From assembly GCF_023195895.1 (NCBI RefSeq), contig NZ_JALPRK010000001.1:1-64000 (forward strand): DNA of 64,000 bases, read 5' to 3'. Within the stretch, counting starts at the first letter, position 1. Every line of letters begins with the position of its first letter. The position numbers and the translations under genes were made by a program. Shown in pieces: positions 42,655 to 52,886 of the stretch. The notes under the pieces were generated by a model. It did not search any database, was not told the origin of the DNA, and worked only from the letters and a program-made list of their open reading frames with translations. The stretch comes from Paenibacillus mellifer (GTDB lineage: Bacteria > Bacillota > Bacilli > Paenibacillales > Paenibacillaceae).

Positions 42655-43713
42655 ATGGAACAAACCGTGTTTGATGTCACGATTATCGGGGGAGGACCGG
42701 CAGGGTTGTATTCCGCCTTCTACAGCGGCCTGCGCGAGATGAGAACGAAGCTGATCGAATATCAGCCTTTTCTCGGCGGCAAAGTGAATGTATATCCGGA
42801 GAAAATGATCTGGGACATCGGCGGCCTGACGCCGGTTACCGGGGAACAGCTGATTCAACAGTTGACCCAGCAGGGATTGACGTTTCAGCCGGAAGTCGTG
42901 CTTGGGGAGAAGGTGACGTCGATTTCTCAGAACGCAGATCGCACGTTCACGCTGCACACCGCATCGGGCACCCCGCATTATTCCAAGACGATCATTCTTG
43001 CCATTGGAGGCGGGATCCTGAAACCCACGAAGCTCGAAATCGAAGGAGCCGAACGGTTTGAAGTGACGAACCTCCATTATACGGTGAAATCGTTAGGCCG
43101 GTTCAAAGGGAAAACCGTGCTGATTTCAGGCGGAGGAAACACGGCGATCGATTGGGCGAATGAGCTGGCTCCGATTGCAAAGAAAGTGTATTTAACCTAT
43201 CGCAAGGAAGTGCTGAAAGGCCACGAGGCGGAGGTCTCGAAGCTGATGAAGAGTCATGTAGCCTGTCTGCTGAACACCTCGATTGTGAAATTGACCGGGG
43301 CTAAGGGCGGGGAAGCGATCCACAGCGTCTGGATTCAAAATCATGAGGATGGCTCCATCGTCGAGCTGGAAGTCGATGAAGTCGTCGTGAGTCATGGATA
43401 TGAACGGGATAAAGCGCTGCTGGACAATAGTGAAATTCAAATGAACATGGCAAATGAGTACGGGGTCGCAGGAACTCCCCTGAGCGAAACTTCGGTGGAG
43501 GGGATTTTTGCAGCCGGGGATATCTTGGCTTATGAAGGCAAGCTGCATTTGATCGCGGGGGCTTTCCAGGATGCAGCCAACGCCGTAAACCGGGCCAAAC
43601 AATATATCACCCCAGAGGCGGAGGCTTACGGGATGGTCTCTTCGCATAATGATCTCTTCATAGAGAAAAATCGGGAACTAAAAAGGCAACTGTTTGCGGC
43701 GATGGCAGATTAG
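42655..43713 (+). CDS. Ferredoxin/flavodoxin--NADP(+) reductase (YcgT/YumC-like)
   Basis: A 352-residue thioredoxin-reductase-like flavoprotein without the CxxC active site: FAD motif IIGGGPAGLYSAFY near 10, NADPH motif ISGGGNTAIDWANE near 160 and C-terminal GIFAAGDI. It moves electrons between NADPH and ferredoxin/flavodoxin. In Bacillus, YcgT is Fur-regulated; the Fur box here gives the same expectation. AAAGGAGAGG precedes the ATG. It ends at the terminator 43731-43768. The C-terminus includes a helix (FIEKNRELKRQLF), common in this group. Confidence 0.9.
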   Translation: MEQTVFDVTIIGGGPAGLYSAFYSGLREMRTKLIEYQPFLGGKVNVYPEKMIWDIGGLTPVTGEQLIQQLTQQGLTFQPEVVLGEKVTSISQNADRTFTLHTASGTPHYSKTIILAIGGGILKPTKLEIEGAERFEVTNLHYTVKSLGRFKGKTVLISGGGNTAIDWANELAPIAKKVYLTYRKEVLKGHEAEVSKLMKSHVACLLNTSIVKLTGAKGGEAIHSVWIQNHEDGSIVELEVDEVVVSHGYERDKALLDNSEIQMNMANEYGVAGTPLSETSVEGIFAAGDILAYEGKLHLIAGAFQDAANAVNRAKQYITPEAEAYGMVSSHNDLFIEKNRELKRQLFAAMAD

Positions 43714-43730
43714 TTGAATCTACTTGATAT

Positions 43731-43768
43731 GGATGCGCTTACCTGAAATGGGTAGGCGTATTTTTATA
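43731..43768 (+). terminator. Terminator of the ferredoxin-NADP reductase
   Basis: ATGCGCTTACC pairs with GGGTAGGCGTAT (G-U pairs allowed) around TGAAAT, followed by TTTTTAT. Confidence 0.75.
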
Positions 43769-43886
43769 TCCTTATTGTGATTCCTTACCATGAAAATGGG
43801 AATATATCGAAACCTCACCAATAGATATAAAGGTATCAGCTTGTATAGGCTCCTTGAAAACTATGAATGGTGAGGGAGATGAGAGT

Positions 43887-46800
43887 TTGAGCAAGAGAGT
43901 CGTCGCAGGAATCTTAAGCTTCATTCTGGCGTTTACGCTGCTGCTGCCGATGGCGGGAGCAGAAGGCGGCGCTTTGGCGGGAGCCGATGGAAGGAGGGAA
44001 GGCGTTCCTCGGCTGAATCAGGATGCCGTGACTCAAGAGATGCTGCGGGATCAGGCCGCGAAGGTTCAGCTCAGCGGTAGAGAGAAACGGCAAGTTTCCG
44101 GGCAGTCCTCCGCTGTGGACAACGGATTAACCCTGGAACGCCGGGATGCCGATGCGTCTGCGGTTCAGCCGCAAAACTTCGTGCCACTTACGGACGGCAG
44201 CGAACCGACAACGGTGATCGTTGAGCTGCAGGAAGCGCCTTTGAAGGTGTTTGAAGTTTCGCAGAGCAAAGCGCGTTCGAGCCAATCGCTGAGTTCTCAC
44301 AGAAAAGCGATTGATTTACAACAGCAAACGTTCAAGACGCAGGCGGTTAGTAAACTGAAGGCGAACATTCACCGCGAATACGAACATATTTTCAATGGGT
44401 ATTCATTGACGATTCCGGCTAACGAGGTGGAAAGCCTGTTGGAGCTCCCGGGCGTCAAGGCGGTATACCCGAATGAGATGGTTTATGCAACTGAGGAAGA
44501 AGAGGTTCCGGCCGCACCGCTGGACAGCGTGTCATTCATCGGCAGCGGGGCGTTCTGGGAGGAAGGGACCGAAGGCCAAGGCATTAAGGTCGGCGTAATC
44601 GATACCGGCACGGCCAAGGACCATCCTGATTTGTCGGGAGCGATTCCTGAGGGATACTGGGGTTATGATTTCGTCAACGAGGATTCTGAGCCTTATGAAA
44701 CGACGAAGCAGGATTATTTGGATGCGCTGGCCGAGGATCCATCGCTGCCTGAGGTGGATGAAGACGGTCGAGCTTACTACACCTCGCATGGCAGCCATGT
44801 ATCGGGTATTGTAGCCGGACGCGGCGTAGGCAAAGACGAACTCGCTGGCGTCAAAGGGGTTGCACCTGAAGCGGAAGTTTACGCTTATAAGGTATTAGGG
44901 CCTTACGGCAGCGGTTCGACGGAGGATGTGATCGCCGGAATCGAGCGGGCTGTGGAGGACGGCATGGACGTCATCAACTTGTCGCTGGGTTCGGAGACCA
45001 ATAACCAGCGCTCCGCCGATTCGATCGCCGTCAACAATGCGATGAAGGCGGGGGTTGTAGCTGTCGTATCCAGCGGCAACTCTGGACCTGGAGGAGCAAC
45101 TGTCACCGATCCAGGCAGCTCGGAGCTGGCCATAACCGTCGGCGCTTCCAAGCCGCCGCTTGTCACGCCGATCATGCAGATTGCGGCGATGGGCGAGGAA
45201 GGCTTCTTTATGGAGACGTTCGACAAATCCGCGGGAATTGAGGATCTGACCGAGTCTTACCCGCTGGTCGATGTCGGGGTAGGGAAGCCGGGGGATTATG
45301 CGGGAAAAGACTTAACCGGTAAAATCGCCTTCATCAAACGCGGCGAAATCTCCTTTGCGGATAAAGCCTTGAACGCCCAAGCTTCAGGCGCGGTGGCCGC
45401 GATCGTGTTCAACAACGCGCCGGAGGCACTGGAAAGCGGGACATTAGCGGATGCGGAGATTAATATTCCGGTTTACGCGCTTTCCGGAGCTTACGGAGAA
45501 CGAATTCGGAACGCTCTGAAAACACAGGAGTTGTCCGCCGAGTTCAGTTCGACGATTGAAGAGGATATTATGGCTGGGTTTAGCTCACGCGGGCCGGCCA
45601 AACCTGGGTATGACATCAAACCGGACATTTCCGCACCGGGGATGAGCATTCGCTCCAGCGTGCCGGAGTACGAGGGCTGGTATGCCGCCCAGAACGGTAC
45701 CAGCATGGCCGCACCGCATGTTGCAGGTGCAGCGGCACTGGTGGTGCAGAAATATCCAAGCCTCACGCCTTATGAAGTCAAGTCCTTATTGATGAATAGC
45801 ACGGTGAAACTGAGCGATCGAAACGGTGACCGCTATACGCATATGGATCAGGGAGCCGGGCGGATCGCGTTGGATCAGGTGCTGGAGGCCAAAGCGGTAG
45901 CGATGGTGGAGGACTCGACGCCATATGTGGATGGGGAGGTCCCGGAAACTTTTTATACGGGCAGCCTGTCGTTCGGATATGTGGGTAACGGCTTTTCCGC
46001 CGAGCAACAGGTGATCGTGAAGGACATCGCAGGTGCGTCCTCCAACTACACCGTTCGCTCGCAGTGGTATGGAGATGCAACGATTGACCTGAATTTGTCT
46101 GCAACTGAGGTCGCGGTAAGCGCCGGCGGGGAAACCAGCTTCGATGTCGAAGTTGTCGTGCCGGAAGAAGCGGCAAATGAGCGGTACGAAGGCGAAGTGA
46201 TTTTGACGGAGACGACGACCGGGCATGAGATCAAACTGCCGGTAGCGGTTTATGTCGGCGATACACCACAGCAGGATGTGATTACGGACGTAGAACTGTC
46301 GAACAACCCGATTTCGCCAAACGACGATGGGCTGTTTGATACCACAGATATCGCGTTTACGGTGAACGAATACGCCGAGTATTTCTCGTTGGAAGTCCAT
46401 GATATGGACGGATATTGGCTAGGTGTAATAGCTCAAGCAGATACAGGCATCGATCCGGGAAGCTACACATTAAACGGATGGGACGGAATCATCTACGGAG
46501 AATTCGATGAGGAAATCGTGCTTCCTGATAGCGAATACCTGCTGGTCCCTTATACCGGACCGTCCAAGTTTGAATCGGTTCCTTCGGAAGATTCTAGATA
46601 CGTCTTCTATGTCGACACTTCAGCGCCGAATTCCAAGCTTAACGAGCCAGCATTGAAAGTGAAGAGCTCCGGTCAGACCGGGGTCATTTACGGCGAAGTT
46701 ACAGAGGATATGCTGATCAATTATCTGGTCACCGGAGGTGGGCTGGATATGGACGTTGTGATTGGCGTCGAAGCGCTGTATTTGAACGCAAATGGTGAGG

Positions 46801-48800
46801 TCGAAACAAGCATAGGGACTATTGATAATCAAGGAAACTTTAAAATCGACGTCCCGGTTGTAATTGGAGACAACTATTACGAGGTTTACGTCTATGACTT
46901 GGCCGGGAATGGATATTGGAATGGGTATTGGGATCCGGCTCATGTTGTGGAGTACCAGCACAAGCAGGATTACGTATTCCCGGTTATTGAGCCCGATCAA
47001 GTTCAACCTAATGAACCGTTCGATCTCCATGTGCAATTCTCAGCTACGACCGCCGTTTACGGAGCAGAATTTAACTTGGTTTATAGCAATCAACTAACGG
47101 CAAGTGAGGTATTACCTAGCCCAGAATTAAGCACTTATCAGGAAAAGGAGGCTCCTGGGGTTCCTTTGACAGTATCAGAAGCGGTATATGAACAATCGCC
47201 GCAACTGACACGTCATGAGTTCTCGGAAAGCTTAAGCTCAGGGGATGGTTATACAGGTACGGGATCCTTGGCGGTATTTCATTTTGATGGAGCCCCGGCA
47301 GGAGATTACACCTTTACCTTAAGTGATTTGAAATTATTCGACAAAGACGGGAATGAGCTTCAGTTTGAACAAACTCTCAGCACGACATTGACGGTACAAG
47401 AACCTACGGAGCAGCCTGATGGTACTTTGAAGGTCACCCCAGTTTCCTTACCGCTGAAAGTCGGGGGCACTGCTCAGCTGAGCGTTACGTATACGGATAA
47501 GGAAGGTAATGAAATAACCGTGATGGATGCGGTTTACGAATCGATGGATCCGCAGGTTGCTACCGTATCTAGTACGGGGTTGGTCACGGGCGTGAAAGCT
47601 GGCTCAACCTCCATCGACGTGACCTACCAAGGTATAACGGAGCACGTGCCCGTCACGGTCACTCCGGCAGACCCGCCTAACAACGGAGGCGGAGGAGGTA
47701 ATGGCGGCGGCAGCGGCGGGGGAGGATCGAGCAGCGGCGGTTCCACTTCTACGCCAACAACGACGCCAACTCCACCTGCTCCACCGGCAATCCCTAAGGA
47801 TGCCGTAGCTATCAAGGCAGGCGAGCCTACGGTCGTGAAGCTGCCGAACGGGTTTACGCTGACGATTCCCGCAGGCGCAATTACTTCGCCGGAGGCCGCT
47901 TACGTTCAAGTCACGCCGGCGACCGAGGAAGATACGAAGAAGCTGCTGGAAGGCTTGAAGCTGGCGGCGGGGATTCAACCGTTTGGAATCTATTATGATA
48001 TCAACATTTTGACGAAAGACGGGAAACCGCTGGACCCTATCACGCTCAGCAAACCAGCCGAAGCGGCGATCCCACTTACAGCATTGAACCCCAGGACTAT
48101 TAAAGGGGAAAAGATCAGCTTGTTCAAGCTGGGAGATAAAGGTCAGCTGACCCAGTTCTTCGGAAGAATAACGGATGGTAAGGTTGTTGCTAATCTGTAC
48201 GGGTTCAGCCGGTACATCTATCTAGCCAAAAACGTTAGCTTTACCGATGTGACTTTCGAGAAGTACGCGTGGGCAGTGGATGCCATTGGAATCCTGGCGT
48301 CGAAGGACATTCTCGCCGGATCGAGCGATGGCAGCTACCATCCCGATACACAGGTGACCCGCGCCGAGTTCGTATCCATGCTGGTGCGAGCTCTGGAACT
48401 GAAGGGGGATCCAACCGATGCTAACACGGTTTCCTTCACTGATGTTCCAGCAGGAAGCTGGTATGAGGAGGCCGTGAAGATTGCGACATCCCGAGGCCTG
48501 ATCAGCGGCTACTCCGACGGCATTTTTGCGCCGGACCGGCCGATTACCCGCGGTGAAATGGCGGTCGTTCTGGCCAAGGCGCTGGAAGCATTGGGCCAAT
48601 CTGCGGGGGCAGCCGGTTCGCTGAACGGTTTTGCCGACCAAGCCCGCATTCCGGACTGGGCCAACGAGGCGGTAGCCAAAGTTACGGGCCTTGGCATCAT
48701 GAAAGGCAAAGCAGGGAACCGCTTCGAAGCTGAATTGCCAACGACCCGGGCCGAAGCGGCTGTCGTCGTTTACCGAATCTTTAAGGATTTCACGAAATAA
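43887..48800 (+). CDS. S-layer-anchored subtilisin-like serine protease (S8, PA, cohesin-like, Big2, 3x SLH)
   Basis: A ~1637-residue surface protease. Domains: signal peptide (SFILAFTLLLPMAGAE), I9-like propeptide (about 110-205), S8 catalytic domain with Asp ~238 (VGVIDTGT), His ~300 (TSHGSHVSG) and Ser ~605 (NGTSMAAPH), a PA-type insert (about 445-535), Fn3-like region, cohesin-like beta domain (about 1030-1170), Big2 (about 1180-1260), Gly/Ser/Pro linker and three SLH repeats (about 1451, 1516, 1581). It should digest proteins at the cell surface, held by secondary wall polysaccharide. TTG 43887 follows GAGGGAG by 8 nt; the longer frame starts at TTG 43854 without a good box. Confidence 0.92.
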   Translation: MSKRVVAGILSFILAFTLLLPMAGAEGGALAGADGRREGVPRLNQDAVTQEMLRDQAAKVQLSGREKRQVSGQSSAVDNGLTLERRDADASAVQPQNFVPLTDGSEPTTVIVELQEAPLKVFEVSQSKARSSQSLSSHRKAIDLQQQTFKTQAVSKLKANIHREYEHIFNGYSLTIPANEVESLLELPGVKAVYPNEMVYATEEEEVPAAPLDSVSFIGSGAFWEEGTEGQGIKVGVIDTGTAKDHPDLSGAIPEGYWGYDFVNEDSEPYETTKQDYLDALAEDPSLPEVDEDGRAYYTSHGSHVSGIVAGRGVGKDELAGVKGVAPEAEVYAYKVLGPYGSGSTEDVIAGIERAVEDGMDVINLSLGSETNNQRSADSIAVNNAMKAGVVAVVSSGNSGPGGATVTDPGSSELAITVGASKPPLVTPIMQIAAMGEEGFFMETFDKSAGIEDLTESYPLVDVGVGKPGDYAGKDLTGKIAFIKRGEISFADKALNAQASGAVAAIVFNNAPEALESGTLADAEINIPVYALSGAYGERIRNALKTQELSAEFSSTIEEDIMAGFSSRGPAKPGYDIKPDISAPGMSIRSSVPEYEGWYAAQNGTSMAAPHVAGAAALVVQKYPSLTPYEVKSLLMNSTVKLSDRNGDRYTHMDQGAGRIALDQVLEAKAVAMVEDSTPYVDGEVPETFYTGSLSFGYVGNGFSAEQQVIVKDIAGASSNYTVRSQWYGDATIDLNLSATEVAVSAGGETSFDVEVVVPEEAANERYEGEVILTETTTGHEIKLPVAVYVGDTPQQDVITDVELSNNPISPNDDGLFDTTDIAFTVNEYAEYFSLEVHDMDGYWLGVIAQADTGIDPGSYTLNGWDGIIYGEFDEEIVLPDSEYLLVPYTGPSKFESVPSEDSRYVFYVDTSAPNSKLNEPALKVKSSGQTGVIYGEVTEDMLINYLVTGGGLDMDVVIGVEALYLNANGEVETSIGTIDNQGNFKIDVPVVIGDNYYEVYVYDLAGNGYWNGYWDPAHVVEYQHKQDYVFPVIEPDQVQPNEPFDLHVQFSATTAVYGAEFNLVYSNQLTASEVLPSPELSTYQEKEAPGVPLTVSEAVYEQSPQLTRHEFSESLSSGDGYTGTGSLAVFHFDGAPAGDYTFTLSDLKLFDKDGNELQFEQTLSTTLTVQEPTEQPDGTLKVTPVSLPLKVGGTAQLSVTYTDKEGNEITVMDAVYESMDPQVATVSSTGLVTGVKAGSTSIDVTYQGITEHVPVTVTPADPPNNGGGGGNGGGSGGGGSSSGGSTSTPTTTPTPPAPPAIPKDAVAIKAGEPTVVKLPNGFTLTIPAGAITSPEAAYVQVTPATEEDTKKLLEGLKLAAGIQPFGIYYDINILTKDGKPLDPITLSKPAEAAIPLTALNPRTIKGEKISLFKLGDKGQLTQFFGRITDGKVVANLYGFSRYIYLAKNVSFTDVTFEKYAWAVDAIGILASKDILAGSSDGSYHPDTQVTRAEFVSMLVRALELKGDPTDANTVSFTDVPAGSWYEEAVKIATSRGLISGYSDGIFAPDRPITRGEMAVVLAKALEALGQSAGAAGSLNGFADQARIPDWANEAVAKVTGLGIMKGKAGNRFEAELPTTRAEAAVVVYRIFKDFTK

Positions 48801-48810
48801 GATTGAATCG

Positions 48811-48848
48811 AACCGCCGTTGTTGCGCATGATGCCGACGGCGGTTTTC
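48811..48848 (+). terminator. Terminator of the S-layer protease
   Basis: ACCGCCGT pairs with ACGGCGGT across a 16-nt loop, followed by TTTTC. Lies 11 bp after the protease stop. Confidence 0.75.
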
Positions 48849-48893
48849 ATATACATCAGGTAGGTTTCGATCTTCCTGAAGGAGCGTGGTTAA

Positions 48894-49241
48894 ATGGATC
48901 AGAAAGTGCATCGCTATTATGAATTGAAGCAACTGCAGAAAGAAACGGAGCAGGAGCTGGCTGCTTTGCGCGGGGATATTTTAGACCATTTTCGTGATCA
49001 AGGCATCTCGGAGCTGGACTTGGACGGATACCGGGTCAGAACGATCCGCCAGGAACGGAAGGAGTACGATGACCATAAGCTCTACGAAGCGCTTCCGGAT
49101 CCCGAAGTATGGCGGTTGATTTCCAAAGCCGATGCGCAAAAGGTAGCCGGACTCGTGAAGCTGAACGTGATCCCCGAGGACAAGCTGGCAGGGACGTTCT
49201 CCGTCAAACAAGTCACGCTGGTGCAGGTGGAAAAGATGTAA
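48894..49241 (+). CDS. Small coiled-coil hypothetical protein
   Basis: A 115-residue soluble protein with an N-terminal coiled coil (YYELKQLQKETEQELAALRGDIL) followed by a beta/alpha region (GYRVRTIRQERKEYDDHKLYEALPDP...). It resembles the style of phage Gp157-type or nuclease-accessory proteins, but nothing decisive. GGAGCG precedes the ATG. It stands alone between the S-layer protease and the two-component operon. Function unknown. Confidence 0.6.
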   Translation: MDQKVHRYYELKQLQKETEQELAALRGDILDHFRDQGISELDLDGYRVRTIRQERKEYDDHKLYEALPDPEVWRLISKADAQKVAGLVKLNVIPEDKLAGTFSVKQVTLVQVEKM

Positions 49242-49411
49242 CAATGATCTAAGCAGCATTGGCCTCGGTTTCCGTGAGATTCTCGATCAAGCGTACCTCT
49301 GCCTATAGGCAGGGGTTTATTTACGCTTACGGGAATGTTCATTTCTATATATCTTTGAAAACGTTCTTTTGATATAGTGAAAATAATGATTTTTCAGGGA
49401 GTGGAGCGTGG

Positions 49412-51208
49412 ATGTTTCGCAGATGGTTTATTCGTAACAGCAGCGTGCAAAACAAGTTTCTGATCTCGACCTTGTTCCTGATCCTCATTCCGCTCGGGCT
49501 GTTCGGGATCGTTTCGTTCCAGGTATCCAAGCAATCGATCGAGTCGCAGGTAAACCAACTCAACTTAAGAACGCTGGGCCAAATTTCCGAAAAGACGGAC
49601 ATGCTTATCGATGACATCATTTCTGTGTCCAACACCTTTTATCTGAACACGGAGGTCACCCACGGTTTCTCGACCCATTTTACCCCAAACAGTTACGAGG
49701 AAGCGCAGATTCGTTCCGCTTTCGATCGGCTGCTGACCAACTCGATTTACTCCTTCGGAAACATCAAATATGACGTTACTCTGCTTGGCCTCAATGGCTT
49801 TAAGTTATCGACGAATCCCCAATATCATTCCATACGTTTGCAGGACATTGTAGAGCAGGACTGGTACCGTACGGCGACAGAGGCCAAGGGACGGATTTTG
49901 TGGATTACCGAACCGATTCCGGGCCTAGGCCCGGCGGGAACGGCTGACCATTCGGTTTATGCGGTCCGGGTCAGTAACCTGTTCGAAAGCTGGGCTCCGA
50001 TCGGGCTCGTGATCATACGCATTGACGAAAAAACGCTAAGAAATCTCTATGCGGGTTCTTTGGACGAAAATCAGGAGATCATCATCGTCAATGATGGTCA
50101 GGTCGTCTCTTCAAACGAAAGGTTTATGGAAAACGTTGATTTGAATAACCGTCCTTATTACAAGAAAATAGACCATTACGATTCCGGTTATTTCGTGGAT
50201 CGGGAGCTGGGTACCGAACAGTTGATTTCCTTCCAGACGATCGGCAAAACGAACTGGAAGCTCGTATCATACACTCCGACGCGTACCGTGCTGGCTTCGA
50301 TCAACCGGATCCAAACGATCGTTATGGTTGTTTTTGCCGTCGTGGCGTTACTGTCCTTCGCAGCCTCCTATTATATGGCACGGCGGCTCGCCATTCCGAT
50401 CAAACGGCTGCACAAAGATTTCGGCCGGGTGGAGGAAGGGGATTTGTCGGTCAGATCGCCGGTTTACGGCGAGGACGAAATTGGCATGCTGACCCGGAAG
50501 TTCAATCAAATGGTTGCTAAGCTGAACGAACTTATGCACGATGTGACCCGGGAACAGCAAAATAAGCGGCAAGCCGAGATCCAGGCGCTGCAGTCCCAGA
50601 TCAACCCACATTTCCTGTACAATACGCTGGCCTCGATCCGGTTCATGTTATACAAGCATAAGCCGGAGACGATTGACGAGGTGATCGTGGCGCTGGTGCG
50701 CTTATTGAAACAGTCGATATCCAAGCCGGATGAATGGATTCCCATCGAAGAGGAGCTGGGCATTCTGAAAAACTACCTGTTCATTCAGCAAATTCGCCAG
50801 GGCAACCGGTTGGATATCCAATACGAAATCGACGAAGCCATTCTCGCTTACCGGACGATCAAGCTGATCTTACAGCCTATCGTGGAAAATGCCATTTTTC
50901 ACGGGATTGAACCGAAGCGGGATAAGGGGACCATCCGGATTAGAGGCTATTTGGAGGGAGCGGACGTATTGTTTGAGATAACCGACGACGGCATCGGGAT
51001 GGACGCCGGAACGCTAGCGAACTTCGGAAGCAGGGCGGCAGATGAAGAAACCGCGCATGGCGGTGGACTCCGGAATGTTCATGAGCGCATTCAACTACAT
51101 TTCGGAGGAAAATACGGTCTTGCGCTCGCTGCGGGAGAACAAGGCGGCACCCGGGTCAAAATACGAATTCCGGCATTTTATCATCTGGAGGAAGCGAAGC
51201 AGCGATGA
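49412..51208 (+). CDS. YesM-type sensor histidine kinase
   Basis: A 598-residue membrane kinase: helix 1 (FLISTLFLILIPLGLFGIVS, about 14-33), extracellular cache-type sensor (about 40-290), helix 2 (IVMVVFAVVALLSFAASYYM), HAMP (RRLAIPIKRLHKDFGRVEEGD), His_kinase with QSQINPHFLYN (phosphorylated His) and HATPase with VENAIFHGIEP and GIGMDAGT. It senses an extracellular cue and passes phosphate to the next gene product (4-bp ATGA overlap). Adjacent sugar importer and sulfatase suggest it detects a glycan breakdown product. Confidence 0.93.
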   Translation: MFRRWFIRNSSVQNKFLISTLFLILIPLGLFGIVSFQVSKQSIESQVNQLNLRTLGQISEKTDMLIDDIISVSNTFYLNTEVTHGFSTHFTPNSYEEAQIRSAFDRLLTNSIYSFGNIKYDVTLLGLNGFKLSTNPQYHSIRLQDIVEQDWYRTATEAKGRILWITEPIPGLGPAGTADHSVYAVRVSNLFESWAPIGLVIIRIDEKTLRNLYAGSLDENQEIIIVNDGQVVSSNERFMENVDLNNRPYYKKIDHYDSGYFVDRELGTEQLISFQTIGKTNWKLVSYTPTRTVLASINRIQTIVMVVFAVVALLSFAASYYMARRLAIPIKRLHKDFGRVEEGDLSVRSPVYGEDEIGMLTRKFNQMVAKLNELMHDVTREQQNKRQAEIQALQSQINPHFLYNTLASIRFMLYKHKPETIDEVIVALVRLLKQSISKPDEWIPIEEELGILKNYLFIQQIRQGNRLDIQYEIDEAILAYRTIKLILQPIVENAIFHGIEPKRDKGTIRIRGYLEGADVLFEITDDGIGMDAGTLANFGSRAADEETAHGGGLRNVHERIQLHFGGKYGLALAAGEQGGTRVKIRIPAFYHLEEAKQR

Positions 51209-52845
51209 ATATTCTGATTGTTGACGATGAACGGATCATCCGCGAGTGGTTTCGAATGACGGTGGACAAGCTTGGCGGGGAATACTGCATCATCGGCGAA
51301 GCGTCCAACGGAGAGGAAGCCTTGGCATTTTGCGCAATACATCCGGTGAACCTGGTGGTCACGGACGTGAAAATGCCCGGTATGGACGGGTTGGCGTTGA
51401 TCAAAAGGCTAAAAGAGGAGCAACCCGGGATTCGTTCAGTCATTTTCAGTTCCTACAACGAGTTTCATTTTGCCGTCGAGGCGTTGAAATTCGGGGCCAG
51501 CGAATACGTTCTGAAGGCGGAGATCACGCAAACCGGTTTGACGGAAATCCTGGAAAAAGTCAGGAGGGATCTCGAACTGGAGCGAAACCGGACCATGGAA
51601 GTCAATTCGCTCCGGCATGTACTTAATCAAAACGAGCAGGCGCTCCGCGCGGCCTATTTCAAAGAATTGCTGATGGGTAGCGGGCAAGCGGTTATGCAAT
51701 TCGGCGAGAAAATGGAGTTTTTTCGCATCGGGTTGGCTGAGAAAAACTTGACTCTATTGATCCTCGGCCTCATTCGACGTCCTGATCAAGAAGGGCAGTT
51801 GAAAATCGTCGATCCGATTCTGCTGCAGCACGCTGTCATAAATGTATTGAATGAAACCTTGATGAATGAGACGGGAAGCGGATGTTCTTTTATGTACGAA
51901 CCCGACGTGTATCTCCTGTTCGTCAACGTTTCGGCTTCCGGCATGAAGTCGCAGCGGGAATTGCTGCTGCTGGTTGCCAGCCGCGTATCGGAAAATTTGA
52001 AGAGGTTTCTTGGCATCGATACCGCGATCGGGATCAGCATGCCTTACGGACGGCTTTCCTTTCTCCCGAAACAATTCGACGAGGCAATGGAAGCGCTTGA
52101 CCGCAATCGGTTTTACGGCGACCGCGGCATCGCGTATTATCAAGCTGACACCCGGTTAGAACAAGGAGAAAAAACTATAGCCAGCCTTAAACCGCATGCG
52201 GATGCATTTGCCAACTGGATTGAGGATAACCAAACGGGTGAAGCATTGGCCGAATTTGAACGTCTGCAGCGGGTGGTTGAAATCGAGAAGGCGGTTTCAC
52301 CCAATCCCATTCGCACCTTGTTTCTTGAGTTGATCTACAAGGCGGTTAACCAGGCACGGCGCCTTCATGTGCCAGAGGATAAGCTAGATAAGGTGCTTGG
52401 CGAAACCGCCGGTCAGGCCATGAACAAGAAGACATATCCCGAGCTCGCAGATTGGACCCGAGAACAGCTTCGCGAAGTTTCGGAAATGATAGAAGCCCAC
52501 CGTGTCCGTTATGCCGAGCCGGTGGAGTTGGCTTGCCAGTATATTCGGCACAATTACGCCGAGGATATTTCATTGAAAGAAATTTCCGGGCACGTCCACT
52601 TGAACCGAACCTATTTCAGCGAGTTGTTTAAGAAGGAAACCGGACTGAACTTTAATGAGTATTTGATGCGAGTCCGCATGGAAAGGGCGAAGGAGATTCT
52701 TGGGCAGCGGCAGATGCGGGTATCGGACGTGGCCGCGGAGGTCGGCTATGCCAATGCAAGCTATTTTATCAAGCTATTCAAAAAGCACGCCGGCGTTTCC
52801 CCTTATGAATTTATGGAAATGCAGGGCGGAGGCAGGACTCGTTAG
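51205..52845 (+). CDS. YesN-type response regulator with AraC output
   Basis: A 546-residue regulator: receiver domain (ILIVDDERIIREWF; phospho-acceptor Asp in LVVTDVKMPGMDG), a ~260-residue middle linker, and an AraC HTH domain (ISLKEISGHVHLNRTYFSELFKKETG, then VSDVAAEVGYANASYFIKLFKKHAG, cited in parts). YesN proteins activate adjacent sugar ABC genes upon phosphorylation by YesM. It should activate the binding-protein operon starting at 53086. Its start overlaps the kinase gene. A terminator follows at 52855-52886, so the transporter has its own promoter. Confidence 0.93.
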   Translation: MNILIVDDERIIREWFRMTVDKLGGEYCIIGEASNGEEALAFCAIHPVNLVVTDVKMPGMDGLALIKRLKEEQPGIRSVIFSSYNEFHFAVEALKFGASEYVLKAEITQTGLTEILEKVRRDLELERNRTMEVNSLRHVLNQNEQALRAAYFKELLMGSGQAVMQFGEKMEFFRIGLAEKNLTLLILGLIRRPDQEGQLKIVDPILLQHAVINVLNETLMNETGSGCSFMYEPDVYLLFVNVSASGMKSQRELLLLVASRVSENLKRFLGIDTAIGISMPYGRLSFLPKQFDEAMEALDRNRFYGDRGIAYYQADTRLEQGEKTIASLKPHADAFANWIEDNQTGEALAEFERLQRVVEIEKAVSPNPIRTLFLELIYKAVNQARRLHVPEDKLDKVLGETAGQAMNKKTYPELADWTREQLREVSEMIEAHRVRYAEPVELACQYIRHNYAEDISLKEISGHVHLNRTYFSELFKKETGLNFNEYLMRVRMERAKEILGQRQMRVSDVAAEVGYANASYFIKLFKKHAGVSPYEFMEMQGGGRTR

Positions 52846-52854
52846 GTGAGATTG

Positions 52855-52886
52855 TCCGAATCCACATCCCGTGGGTTCGGATTTTT
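52855..52886 (+). terminator. Terminator of the two-component operon
   Basis: TCCGAATCCAC pairs with GTGGGTTCGGA around ATCCC and is followed by TTTTT. It lies 9 bp after the regulator stop. Confidence 0.88.

Noticed and set aside
48894..49241. Phage Gp157-type protein suggesting a prophage remnant
   Set aside because: Resemblance is only a coiled-coil style; no other phage genes, integrase or attachment site nearby.
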